DNA of 17,176 bases from an uncultured Clostridia bacterium (GTDB taxonomy: Bacteria; Bacillota; Clostridia; Oscillospirales; Oscillospiraceae): NCBI GenBank assembly GCA_937915065.1, contig CALDMR010000072.1:1-17176 (forward strand), given 5' to 3'. A program made the position numbers and the translations under genes. This document shows positions 7,015 to 14,483 of the stretch, piece by piece. The notes under the pieces were generated by a model that saw only the letters and a program-made list of their open reading frames with translations, made no database searches and was not told the DNA's origin. Position 1 is the stretch's first letter; each line of letters opens with the position of its first letter.

Positions 7015-10000
7015 TCAAGCGAGGTAGCGGCTCACCATTGCGGCAAACTCCGCACGGCTGGTCTGTGCTCTGGGAGCCAGCTTGTTGCCGGCGCGGCCGG
7101 AGATGATGCCGTCGCCCACTGCCCACTGCATAGCAGCATTGGCATAGGAGGCCACAGCGCCCTTGTCGCTGAAGGAAGCCAGATCATTTGTCTTGCTGGT
7201 GTCGTCCTTCTTGAACTGTGCATAACGATACAGCATCGTTGCCAGATCCTGGCGCGTGATATTGGCATTGGGGTTGAACTTGCCCTGGTAGCCAGTCACG
7301 ATATTGTTATCGGCAGCCCAGTCAACCGCAGCTGCATACCACTGGTTGGCAGCCACATCGCTGAAGGTCTTTGCAGCTTCTGCTGCAACGCCGGTGGTTT
7401 CGCCGGACATACGATACAGAACCGTTGCAGCCATGCCGCGGGTCAGCTGTGCATTGGGGCTGAAGTTGGTGCCGTCGCCGGTGCCGTTCATCAGGCCCTT
7501 GTTGTTCAGATCCATCACAGCATTGAAGTACCATGCTTCGGGCAGCACGTCAGCAAAGCCGCCTTCGCTCTTCAGCCAAATGGGGTTGGTCACAGCCCAC
7601 TTGCCCTTGGAATCCACTGCGGTGAAGCTGTACCAAACATGCTTTCCGCCGGCAGCCGTGGTGTTGAACACAACCTCGGTGCGATCGGTGGTGCCCTTCA
7701 GATCCTGCACACCAATGCAAACGCCGTTTCTCCACAGGTAAACCTTATCCATGCCGTTGACGGACTGAATATCCAGCTTCAGCTTCAGTTCGTCGCCAGC
7801 CTTGGCAGTCATGGTTTCGCCAAACATGTTCTTCTCATCGGGGAACATGATCGGGCCCATAGTAATGTAGTCATGGCCTGCGCGCAGGGCATCCAGATAG
7901 GTGTTCAGATCATACTTATCCATCTGAGCATACAGACGGATATAGCCAGAATACAGGGTGGTGGAATGCGCATCATGGGCATCGGAACCAGCATTCAGAT
8001 ACTTGGGAATGCCTTCATTCCAGAATGCCATAGCAGAAATCAGGGTACGCATATCCTGGTTTGCATAGTCTGCGGGAATGGTCTTGTTCAGGTGCTGGAG
8101 GTCGATCTTCTTCCACTCAGCAGCGCTCAGCTTATCCATACCGGTCAGATCCAGCGTAGACTGGATCTCCAACAGATCAAAGCCGTCCCAGCCTTTATCC
8201 AGGCCGCCCTTCACGCTCTCCTGGTTTCTCAGATAACCATAGTCGCTGTAGGGATGGTTCAGGTTGACAATAGCGTTGTCAAAGCCGCGGCCCATGGCAA
8301 TGATATCCTGAGGAGTAGCTTCAGAAGGATTGATGGGGCTCAGCTTCATCTCATCGGAAGAACCGAAGGGAATGTTCAGAATGTTCCAGTGGCCCCAGCC
8401 CGGGGAGATCTCATCACCAGAAATAAACACGCGGCCATCAGCCTTGGCCATGTCATACATTTCCTGGTTGTGTACGCGGGAGTCATGGTCGGTCACCACG
8501 TTGAAGTCCAGCTGCTCAGCGATCTGAATGCTGTACAGATCCTCAATGCTGGTGGAACCATCGCCGAAGTCGGAGTGGTTGTGGTTATCCATGGCATACC
8601 AGCCCTCGGCCTTGGGATCGATTTCCTGCTTGATCACAAAGGTGTGGTTCACACCGTCAGCAGTCACATCGGTCTTGAATTCCACGGGCTTGGAGGTATA
8701 GCCGCCGCCATAAGTGGCAGTGAAGGTAATGTCTTCAGCCTGAGACATATTGAAGTTCAGGCCATAGCGATCCTTTGCCTGGGAGTCAGAGAAGAACACA
8801 GCGCCGCCCAGAGTCTTCATCTCGGAAGTCATACCGGAGATCACGACCTTGAAGGGAACAGGATTGCCCTTCTCGTCCACGGCCTTCAGGGTCACCTGAG
8901 CGCCCTGCTCGACCTTCAGATCCTGGGTCATGTTGTCCTTCAGCTCGATCAGATCCGTTTCAACGGAAGTGAAACCAGCAGCCTCAACCTTCAGCTTATA
9001 GGTATAGTCACCGTTGCCGGAAATGTTCTTAGTGCCGTCATTCCAACCGGTCTTGGGCAGGTTGAAGGAATACTTACCCTCGGCATCGGTGATATCCCAT
9101 GCCAAAGGCTGCATGTTGGAAACCAGGGTGTCGGCCGGAGCATTCTTGCTGTTGGTGTAAGCAGCGGAATCTGCGGTCTGATAATAGTTACCCTGCTTTT
9201 TCACGATCACATAAGCGCCTTCCACGGGCTTGCCGTTGGCGTCGGTCACAGTGCCGCTCAAGGTAGCAGCGTCCTTGATGTTTTCGCGCTCAATGTAACG
9301 GTTGATGATGGATGCAGTTTCGCTCTCGCCGGAAACCAGCAGTTCGCCTACATAGGTCTCGCTCTTACCGGGTGCGATGTCGCGCAGTTTGTAGACATCC
9401 TTGTAACCGGAAGAACCCTTGTAGGAGTCTGCATCGTCCAGCTGGACAGACACGGCATAGTCCTTGCTGTAAGTAGCAACGAACTCACCGAGAGGCTCCT
9501 GCACGCGCTCATCCATACCGATGGCCAGATAAGTGGTCTTGATATCGGGATAGAAACCGAAAGGACCAAACATGCTCTGGGCCAAAGTACTGACGGAATA
9601 GCCGCTGTACATATGGGCATAGGTCACCTTGTTGGAAGCGGGGTTCTCCACCTTGGTCACCATAGTCACATAGTTGTTGCCATCTTTCAGAGTATAAGTT
9701 GTCGTAACATTCAAAGGCTTCTGCAGGGCGCCAAACTGTTTGTCATCGTTGGTGCCGTTTTTATCTGCATCTGCTACCCAATAGCGGGTCTTCATGGTCA
9801 CGGTAACCGTATCCTTGGCAGCGTTGGTCTGCACATTGCAGTCCACGTCGGTCAACAGGTTTTCGCCGTTATAGCTGCCGGTTGCAGTCCACAGGTCCAC
9901 CAGGAACTCAGCATCGTTGGTCATATCATAACCATACTCGTTGCCGCCGGCGCCCATGATACCGATGTCCATCACAGAACCGCCGGTCATGTTCCAATAG

Positions 10001-10188
10001 TTGGGGGTATCGACCGCAAAGGAAACAGCAATCTTATCGTTATAGATCGTCACGTCGTTTGCACCGGTAGCCGCGCCCTCAAAAATGGGGGTTTCACCCT
10101 TGATGTAATCCGCAGCCAGGGCCGGTACCGTCATAGCGGCCACGCACATAGAGCCCACGACCAAGGATGCAAGCAATTTCTTGTTCAT
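7015..10188 (-). CDS. Secreted SLH-anchored protein with CehA/McbA-like PHP metallo-phosphoesterase domain
   Basis: This 1057-residue cell-surface protein has a Sec signal peptide with a signal peptidase I site after ALA (residue 25). A beta-rich N-terminal region runs to about residue 305. A carboxypeptidase-regulatory-like segment (LSGTVTDANGKPVEGAYV, about 309-326) and further Ig-like beta regions follow. The PHP domain begins with DNHNHSDFGDGS (about 534-545) and continues with VVTDHD, GDEISPGWGHWNIL, NLNHPYSDYG and NAGSDAHDAHS (about 733-743), which together supply the usual metal-binding His and Asp set. Three SLH repeats occupy about 880-1057 and anchor the protein to secondary cell-wall polymer. 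The ATG at 10186-10188 is chosen for AGGAGG 7 nt upstream; the in-frame extension of 14 codons lacks a signal. It has its own terminators on both sides, so it is not part of the BMC transcript. A phosphodiester or phosphomonoester substrate is likely but unknown. Confidence 0.9.
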   Translation of the reverse strand: MNKKLLASLVVGSMCVAAMTVPALAADYIKGETPIFEGAATGANDVTIYNDKIAVSFAVDTPNYWNMTGGSVMDIGIMGAGGNEYGYDMTNDAEFLVDLWTATGSYNGENLLTDVDCNVQTNAAKDTVTVTMKTRYWVADADKNGTNDDKQFGALQKPLNVTTTYTLKDGNNYVTMVTKVENPASNKVTYAHMYSGYSVSTLAQSMFGPFGFYPDIKTTYLAIGMDERVQEPLGEFVATYSKDYAVSVQLDDADSYKGSSGYKDVYKLRDIAPGKSETYVGELLVSGESETASIINRYIERENIKDAATLSGTVTDANGKPVEGAYVIVKKQGNYYQTADSAAYTNSKNAPADTLVSNMQPLAWDITDAEGKYSFNLPKTGWNDGTKNISGNGDYTYKLKVEAAGFTSVETDLIELKDNMTQDLKVEQGAQVTLKAVDEKGNPVPFKVVISGMTSEMKTLGGAVFFSDSQAKDRYGLNFNMSQAEDITFTATYGGGYTSKPVEFKTDVTADGVNHTFVIKQEIDPKAEGWYAMDNHNHSDFGDGSTSIEDLYSIQIAEQLDFNVVTDHDSRVHNQEMYDMAKADGRVFISGDEISPGWGHWNILNIPFGSSDEMKLSPINPSEATPQDIIAMGRGFDNAIVNLNHPYSDYGYLRNQESVKGGLDKGWDGFDLLEIQSTLDLTGMDKLSAAEWKKIDLQHLNKTIPADYANQDMRTLISAMAFWNEGIPKYLNAGSDAHDAHSTTLYSGYIRLYAQMDKYDLNTYLDALRAGHDYITMGPIMFPDEKNMFGETMTAKAGDELKLKLDIQSVNGMDKVYLWRNGVCIGVQDLKGTTDRTEVVFNTTAAGGKHVWYSFTAVDSKGKWAVTNPIWLKSEGGFADVLPEAWYFNAVMDLNNKGLMNGTGDGTNFSPNAQLTRGMAATVLYRMSGETTGVAAEAAKTFSDVAANQWYAAAVDWAADNNIVTGYQGKFNPNANITRQDLATMLYRYAQFKKDDTSKTNDLASFSDKGAVASYANAAMQWAVGDGIISGRAGNKLAPRAQTSRAEFAAMVSRYLA

Positions 10189-10244
10189 AACTTTCCTCCT
10201 CATTATCTTAAAATAACCGTTTCCCGGCAATATGCCAAAAAACT

Positions 10245-10263
10245 AAAAGAGCTCTGCTCTTTT
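10245..10263 (-). other. Small hairpin with U-rich tail in the leader of the SLH gene
   Basis: AAAAGAGC and GCTCTTTT form a perfect 8-bp stem with a 3-nt loop, followed on the minus strand by AG and six T residues. It could be a weak second terminator for BMC read-through or a leader attenuator for the SLH gene. The stem has only four G/C pairs, so the call is tentative. Confidence 0.35.
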
Positions 10264-10373
10264 TTCACAAGATAGTTGAAGCGATAGGGAAACCATTGCT
10301 TTTTGTTTATTTCGCCCATTGACAGCAGGTTTTCTTTGTATTTATTGACGAATCCTACAATCGCATGTGGGTG

Positions 10374-10406
10374 AAAAAGGGCGTGCACTGTTGCACACGC
10401 CCTTTT
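10374..10406 (-). terminator. Rho-independent terminator of the BMC operon
   Basis: AAAAGGGCGTG and CACGCCCTTTT form an 11-bp stem around a 10-nt loop, with five T residues after it on the minus strand. It lies about 40 nt after the last BMC shell gene. The symmetric A/T flanks mean it may also act on plus-strand transcripts. Confidence 0.87.
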
Positions 10407-10446
10407 CTATTACCCTGAAACAGGAAGCAGCCTAACTGAGGGTTGC

Positions 10447-10743
10447 TTACTTAACGCCTTCCTTGTCGACGGAGGGCAGAATGCTCTCAACTTCCACATG
10501 GGGACGAGGAATAACGTGGACAGAGATCAGCTCGCCAACGCGCTGAGCAGCAGCAGCACCAGCATCGGTAGCAGCCTTAACAGCACCGACGTCGCCGCGA
10601 ACCATAACGGTCACCAGACCGCCGCCCACGTGAACCTTACCGATCAGGTAAACGTTTGCAGCCTTGACCATAGCATCGGCTGCTTCGATGGAGCCAATCA
10701 GGCCCTTGGTTTCAATCATACCCAAAGCTTCGTTCTTAATCAT
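10447..10743 (-). CDS. BMC-H hexameric shell protein (EutM/PduA/CcmK-like)
   Basis: This 98-residue protein has one complete BMC domain and forms the flat hexameric tiles of the microcompartment shell. It has EALGMIETKGLIGSIEAADA at residues 5-24, AANVYLI, the pore-region HVGGGLVTVMVRGDVGAVKAA and the C-terminal ISVHVIPRPH block. The tail after the domain is about 16 residues and rich in Val, Glu and Ser. Its length is normal for EutM/PduA. AGGAGG precedes the ATG. It is the last gene of the operon, 39 nt after the pduL remnant and ahead of the terminator. Its domain differs at only 14 of 77 aligned positions from the BMC domain of the extended shell protein at 12975-13676, which points to duplication within the locus. 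It is probably the major facet protein. Confidence 0.95.
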   Translation of the reverse strand: MIKNEALGMIETKGLIGSIEAADAMVKAANVYLIGKVHVGGGLVTVMVRGDVGAVKAATDAGAAAAQRVGELISVHVIPRPHVEVESILPSVDKEGVK

Positions 10744-10782
10744 TGTAGTTTCCTCCTAAAATAAATTTACGTTAAAATTTAC

Positions 10783-11362
10783 TTACTTAACAATTGTAAT
10801 GGTAGACTTGGAAGTCAGGCCCATAGCATTGGCCTCTTCTGTGTCAAGATGGCACTCCAGTGCGGAAGAATCGTTGGCACGAATCGCCACATTGGAGAAG
10901 ATACCGCCACGATTGCCAGTCACCTTAATGTCAACAATGTCGCCATCCTTGACACCCAGACGTGCAGCATCCGCGAGAGTCATGTGAATGTGGCGCTGAG
11001 CCACAATCAGGCCCTCCTTGGTCTGAACGGAACCCTTGGGACCGACGAGGGTCACACCACGGGTGCCGGCCAGATCGCCGGACATACGCACATCACCTGC
11101 GGACGGGGCCGAGAATACGAACCTTCTCAATGGCACCCTTAGGACCAACGACCGTAACGGTTTCCTTGCATGCATACTGACCAGGCTGAGACAGATCTTT
11201 CATCTTCGTCAGCTCATAGCCTGCGCCGAACAGCGCATCCAGGTCTGCCTGGGACAAATGGATGTGACGGTTGGAAATACCAACGGGAATCTCGTTGCCG
11301 CCCTTATTGTCCTTAAGAACCTCCAGCAGGAGATTCATGACGTCTGCATACTTGTTATCCAT
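10783..11362 (-). pseudogene. pduL: PduL-type phosphotransacylase, broken by internal deletion and frameshift
   Basis: PduL converts acyl-CoA plus phosphate to acyl-phosphate plus CoA inside the shell. Both halves are recognisable. The first (11093-11362) has an N-terminal amphipathic encapsulation helix (KYADVMNLLLEVLKDN), the zinc-binding SNRHIHLS, QPGQYACKETVTVVGPKGA and ends VRILGPVRR then TGA. The second is in another frame (offset by one) and continues MSGDLAGTRGVTLVGPKGS, the zinc-binding QRHIHMT, and the normal C-terminal HLDTEEANAMGL. Only 13 nt separate the codon for the R in GPVR from the ATG of MSGDLAG. In Salmonella PduL, as I recall it, 22 residues (66 nt) lie there, including the QVEISRTDA motif. 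So about 53 nt are missing and the frame is shifted. The gene begins 4 nt after the aldehyde dehydrogenase stop. It could be a true pseudogene, a split two-piece enzyme, or an assembly error. Confidence 0.85.
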
Positions 11363-11366
11363 ACGA

Positions 11367-12935
11367 TCAAGACCCCGATTTCATAGCGTTGACCAGTTCA
11401 TTGACCAGATCCAGCAGCTGCTTGCCGTCGATGCCGTCAGCAGCGGGGATGCCCTGGTTTGCACTGCCGCAGTTGCAGCTGCCGCTGTACTGCATGGGAG
11501 AAGGCTGAGCGCCTGCTGCGTTGCTGCCGCGGCAGCAGCCGAAGTCAGGATGGAAGGTAGGATCGCTCTGAGCCAGAGTGGTAACATCCTTCAGACCATA
11601 GACAACCTTCTTGACGTTGACCAGGTTCATGGGAGTCACGTTCTCGGAAGTGGCGCTGCCGCCCCAAGTGCCGCAGCCCAGGGTAAATGCGGGAGCCAGC
11701 GCAGTGCTTGCACCGGTACCACCCTGCGTACCGCCGGTGTTCACCAGGATACGGGAAGCGGGCTTACGGGAGAACTCACGAACGATCTGAGGATCGTTGG
11801 TGTGGATGTTCATGGTGTGGCCGATACCGTTCTGCAGCAGCTTCATGCTCAGCTCGCAAGCCTCGTGCCAATCGCGGACGGTATAGAATGCCAGAACGGT
11901 GGTCAGCTTCTCATAGGACAGAGGATAACCATCGCCAACACCCTGCTGCTCACCGATCAGCACGCGGGTGCCGTCGGGAATGCTGATGCCAGCTGCGGTT
12001 GCAATGACCTGTGCGCTGCGGCCCACGAACTTGGCGCTCATGCTGTGGCCGCCGTTCTTGAACAGCAGGTTGCAGACCTTAGCGGTCTCCTCAGCGGTCA
12101 TGAAGTAACCGCCCTGCTTCTTGAACTCAGCGATAACCTGATCGCGATTGCACTCTTCGCAGATCACGGACTGCTCGGAAGCGCAGACAGTACCGTTATC
12201 GAAGGTCTTGGAAGCCAGGATCTCCTTGACGGACTGTGCCACATCAGCAGTACGCTCAATGTAGGAAGGCGAGTTACCGGCGCCGACGCCCAGAGCAGGC
12301 TTACCAGCGCTGTATGCAGCCTTCACCATACCGGGGCCGCCGGTAGCGATGATCATGGAAGTCTCCTTGCACTTCATCAGCTCATCGGTAGCGCCCATGG
12401 AAGGCATGGACAGGCAGCCGATCACGTTCTCAGGTGCGCCTGCAGCCACAGCGGCGTCACGCATCAGCGTAGCAGCCTTCAGGGTGCACTGCAGTGCGGA
12501 GGGATGGGGAGAGAAGACGATTGCGTTACGAGCCTTGATTGCAATCATGGACTTGTAAATCGCAGTAGAAGTGGGGTTGGTGGAAGGAACGATACCCATG
12601 ATCAGACCCACGGGATCAGCAACTTCCATCATCTTGTTCACGGGATCCTCATGGATGATGCCGGAGCACTTCATATCCTTGATGTAATTATATACGATCG
12701 TGGATGCCATGTGGTTCTTGTAGGTCTTATCCTCAACCTTACCAAAACCGGTCTCCTCAACTGCCATCTTTGCCAGCATCACAGCGTTTTCCTCTGCGAC
12801 GCGAACCATGTTCTGCAGAATTTTGTCAATCTGCTCCTCCGTATAATCAGCCAGTTTGTCAGTTGCGATTTTACCCAAACGAGCCAGATTACGAGCCTCC
12901 TGCAAGGATTGCAGATCATAATCAAAGTTCTCCAT
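11367..12935 (-). CDS. eutE: CoA-acylating aldehyde dehydrogenase of the microcompartment (EutE/PduP family)
   Basis: This enzyme oxidises acetaldehyde or propionaldehyde to the acyl-CoA with NAD+ inside the BMC lumen. The protein has 522 residues from the chosen ATG. PSTNPTST (about 117-124), ATGGPGMVKAAYSAGKPALG and FDNGTVCASEQ with the catalytic Cys near 251 are diagnostic. After the catalytic domain there is a tail with four cysteines (GCC and SCNCG) and then a C-terminal amphipathic helix, IDGKQLLDLVNELVNAMK, which looks like an encapsulation peptide for shell loading. The ATG at 12933-12935 was chosen because AGGAGG lies about 7 nt before it; an in-frame TTG 18 nt upstream covers the ribosome binding site. 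It sits between an extended BMC-H gene and pduL. Whether the substrate is C2 or C3 cannot be told. Confidence 0.95.
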   Translation of the reverse strand: MENFDYDLQSLQEARNLARLGKIATDKLADYTEEQIDKILQNMVRVAEENAVMLAKMAVEETGFGKVEDKTYKNHMASTIVYNYIKDMKCSGIIHEDPVNKMMEVADPVGLIMGIVPSTNPTSTAIYKSMIAIKARNAIVFSPHPSALQCTLKAATLMRDAAVAAGAPENVIGCLSMPSMGATDELMKCKETSMIIATGGPGMVKAAYSAGKPALGVGAGNSPSYIERTADVAQSVKEILASKTFDNGTVCASEQSVICEECNRDQVIAEFKKQGGYFMTAEETAKVCNLLFKNGGHSMSAKFVGRSAQVIATAAGISIPDGTRVLIGEQQGVGDGYPLSYEKLTTVLAFYTVRDWHEACELSMKLLQNGIGHTMNIHTNDPQIVREFSRKPASRILVNTGGTQGGTGASTALAPAFTLGCGTWGGSATSENVTPMNLVNVKKVVYGLKDVTTLAQSDPTFHPDFGCCRGSNAAGAQPSPMQYSGSCNCGSANQGIPAADGIDGKQLLDLVNELVNAMKSGS

Positions 12936-12974
12936 TCTGGTTCCTCCTTTCAAAGTATCAAATTCAAATTGCGA

Positions 12975-13676
12975 TTAGTTGTTGTTTTCGTAATATGCGC
13001 GGAATTCTGCAAGCAGTATTCCCTTATCAGCCTTCGAGATCGCACGCCCGGTAATACCGAACGTCTTATACTCGCGAGCCAGACGACGAAGTTTCACGAC
13101 GGCCAGAGCCTTGAGTTTTGCAAGCGCCTTGTCGAGGCCAAACTCTCGGACCCAGGCATCAACCGCATCCTTAGTCAGCTCTTCCTTGCCGGATTTCTCC
13201 GCCACGGGAGCTTCCTTTTTTACGGGAGCCTTGACCGGAGCCTTTGTCACGGTCTGTTCGACCACGCGTTCCTCGATCTTCTCAACAGCATCTTCGGCCT
13301 TCTTCACTTCTTCAGTCACATGCGGCGCTTCTTCTGCCGCGGAATCCGTACCGGATTCGGGATCACTGGGATCAGGATCTTCCGGATCAGGATCCACTGC
13401 CAACGGATGAACGTTCACAATCAAGCCGTCCAAAGTGGAGTGGGGCCGCGGGATCACATGCACGGAAATCAGTTCGCCCACACGCTGAGCAGCGGCAGCA
13501 CCTGCATCCACTGCAGCCTTGACCGCACCCACATCTCCAACGACAGCCACTGTTACCAGTCCGCCGCCTACATGCGTTTTTTCCAGAAGTGTCACATCTG
13601 CAGCCTTGAGCATATTATCTGCGCTCTCAATAGCCGCAATCAGTCCTTTGGTCTCGATCAGCCCAAGTGCCTGCAT
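12975..13676 (-). CDS. BMC-H shell protein with acidic linker and SAP/Rho-N-like C-terminal domain (EutK-like architecture)
   Basis: This 233-residue shell protein has two ends. Residues 1-80 form a canonical BMC domain (MQALGLIETKGLIAAIESAD ... VHVIPRPH), very close to the BMC-H at 10447-10743. Residues about 90-165 are a low-complexity linker. It is first Asp/Pro/Glu-rich (DPDPEDPDPSDPESG), then a charged helical stretch, then Lys/Pro/Val repeats (KAPVKAPVKKEAPV). Residues about 165-233 are helical and basic: LKALAVVKLRRLAREY followed by GRAISKADKGILLAEF, which resembles the SAP or Rho N-terminal two-helix motif. E. coli EutK also joins a BMC domain to a C-terminal putative nucleic-acid-binding domain, so the architecture has a precedent, although this tail is much longer. 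AGGAGG precedes the ATG, and the gene starts 13 nt after eutQ. The SAP/Rho-N match is by eye and is an inference. Confidence 0.88.
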   Translation of the reverse strand: MQALGLIETKGLIAAIESADNMLKAADVTLLEKTHVGGGLVTVAVVGDVGAVKAAVDAGAAAAQRVGELISVHVIPRPHSTLDGLIVNVHPLAVDPDPEDPDPSDPESGTDSAAEEAPHVTEEVKKAEDAVEKIEERVVEQTVTKAPVKAPVKKEAPVAEKSGKEELTKDAVDAWVREFGLDKALAKLKALAVVKLRRLAREYKTFGITGRAISKADKGILLAEFRAYYENNN

Positions 13677-13689
13677 CGTTTACTCCTCC

Positions 13690-14421
13690 TTAGTTCTCTT
13701 CCATCAAATCTGCCCAGTTGGACGGATAAGTGTTATAGAACACCTTGCAGCAGCAGTCCTTGGAGCCCATCACGACGGATGCGCCATTGGGGATGAAGAT
13801 ACAATCGCCGGCATGGGCGGTATAGCTTCTGCCGTTGATGGTAACTACGAAATCGCCCTCGATGACATAGTCGTTTTCATCATAGTTCTGCGTCCACTCA
13901 TAGGTATCATGATCGATAACCAGCAGACCGGAGCTGATGTTGGAATCGTTCTTGTCGATCAATTCCTGATAAGTCACTCTGGGGTTGCCCTCAAAGAACT
14001 CATCCATCCGGACGGTATTGCCGCGAACGACCTTCAGACCAGTAGCGTCTTTCTCGCAGACATAAGGTGCATCTGCAGCAGCAGGAGTCGCAGTAAACAT
14101 ATCACCCAGCAGGCCCTTGTCCGCCATCGTCTTGAGGACCTGATAAATCATATCACTGCTGATCTCAGCAGGAATTGCAGCGGGAGCTGCAGCAGGAGCA
14201 GGAGCCGCTGCGGTCACTGCAGGAGCAGCGACGGGAGCAGGAGCTGCCGCCGGAGCTGCGCAGCAAGCCTGGGGTTCCTCACCATAAGAAATCTCAATGC
14301 CAGCTGTTCTGGCGGCATCCTTAGCGGAGGGCGTCACCAGAGTATCCTCAGCCACGTAGCACACCTTTTTGCCTTCGTTCACCAGTTTCTGAATGTCTTT
14401 TTCGCAAACCAACTTTTTCAT
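13690..14421 (-). CDS. eutQ: EutQ-like cupin protein (putative acetate kinase of the BMC)
   Basis: This 243-residue protein has three parts. Residues 1-50 are a small domain with EDTLVTPSAKDAARTAGIEI, a motif shared by EutQ and EutT-type BMC proteins. Residues 52-85 form an Ala/Pro-rich flexible linker that opens with a CC pair. A lone amphipathic helix, SSDMIYQVLKTMADKGLL (88-105), follows and resembles an encapsulation peptide. Residues about 125-236 form a cupin barrel with YVIEGDFVVTINGRSY, HAGDCIFIPNGA and the typical TYPSNWADL ending. EutQ proteins have been reported to have acetate kinase activity and to matter for metabolosome assembly; by analogy it could make ATP from the PduL product. 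AGGAGGTG precedes the ATG. pduT is 62 nt upstream and the extended BMC-H starts 13 nt downstream. The family call is good; activity is inferred. Confidence 0.9.
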   Translation of the reverse strand: MKKLVCEKDIQKLVNEGKKVCYVAEDTLVTPSAKDAARTAGIEISYGEEPQACCAAPAAAPAPVAAPAVTAAAPAPAAAPAAIPAEISSDMIYQVLKTMADKGLLGDMFTATPAAADAPYVCEKDATGLKVVRGNTVRMDEFFEGNPRVTYQELIDKNDSNISSGLLVIDHDTYEWTQNYDENDYVIEGDFVVTINGRSYTAHAGDCIFIPNGASVVMGSKDCCCKVFYNTYPSNWADLMEEN

Positions 14422-14483
14422 TTCAATTTCACCTCCTAAAATATTTCTTACAGATTATTCATACACCCACACATGTTGCTACC

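Noticed and set aside
10202..10230. TTGCCG-17-GATAAT as a promoter for the SLH gene
   Set aside because: Transcription would start inside the Shine-Dalgarno sequence, so it could not serve this gene.
6973..10275. An 1100-codon plus-strand open frame covering the whole SLH/PHP gene
   Set aside because: It mirrors the real minus-strand gene, is rich in His, Gly and Ile without any domain, lacks a ribosome binding site, and exists because the true gene rarely uses codons that read as stops on the other strand.
12975..13676. The Lys/Pro/Val and Asp/Pro repeats as a DNA tandem repeat or CRISPR-like array
   Set aside because: The repetition is low-complexity amino acid composition in a linker. 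The DNA units are short and uneven, and no spacer structure exists. No CRISPR array, tRNA, rRNA or insertion sequence was seen elsewhere in the window.
11271..13796. An 841-codon plus-strand open frame across the aldehyde dehydrogenase and extended shell gene
   Set aside because: It is antisense to three recognised gene regions with conserved motifs. Its own protein is His/Cys/Ser-rich and matches no family I recognise.
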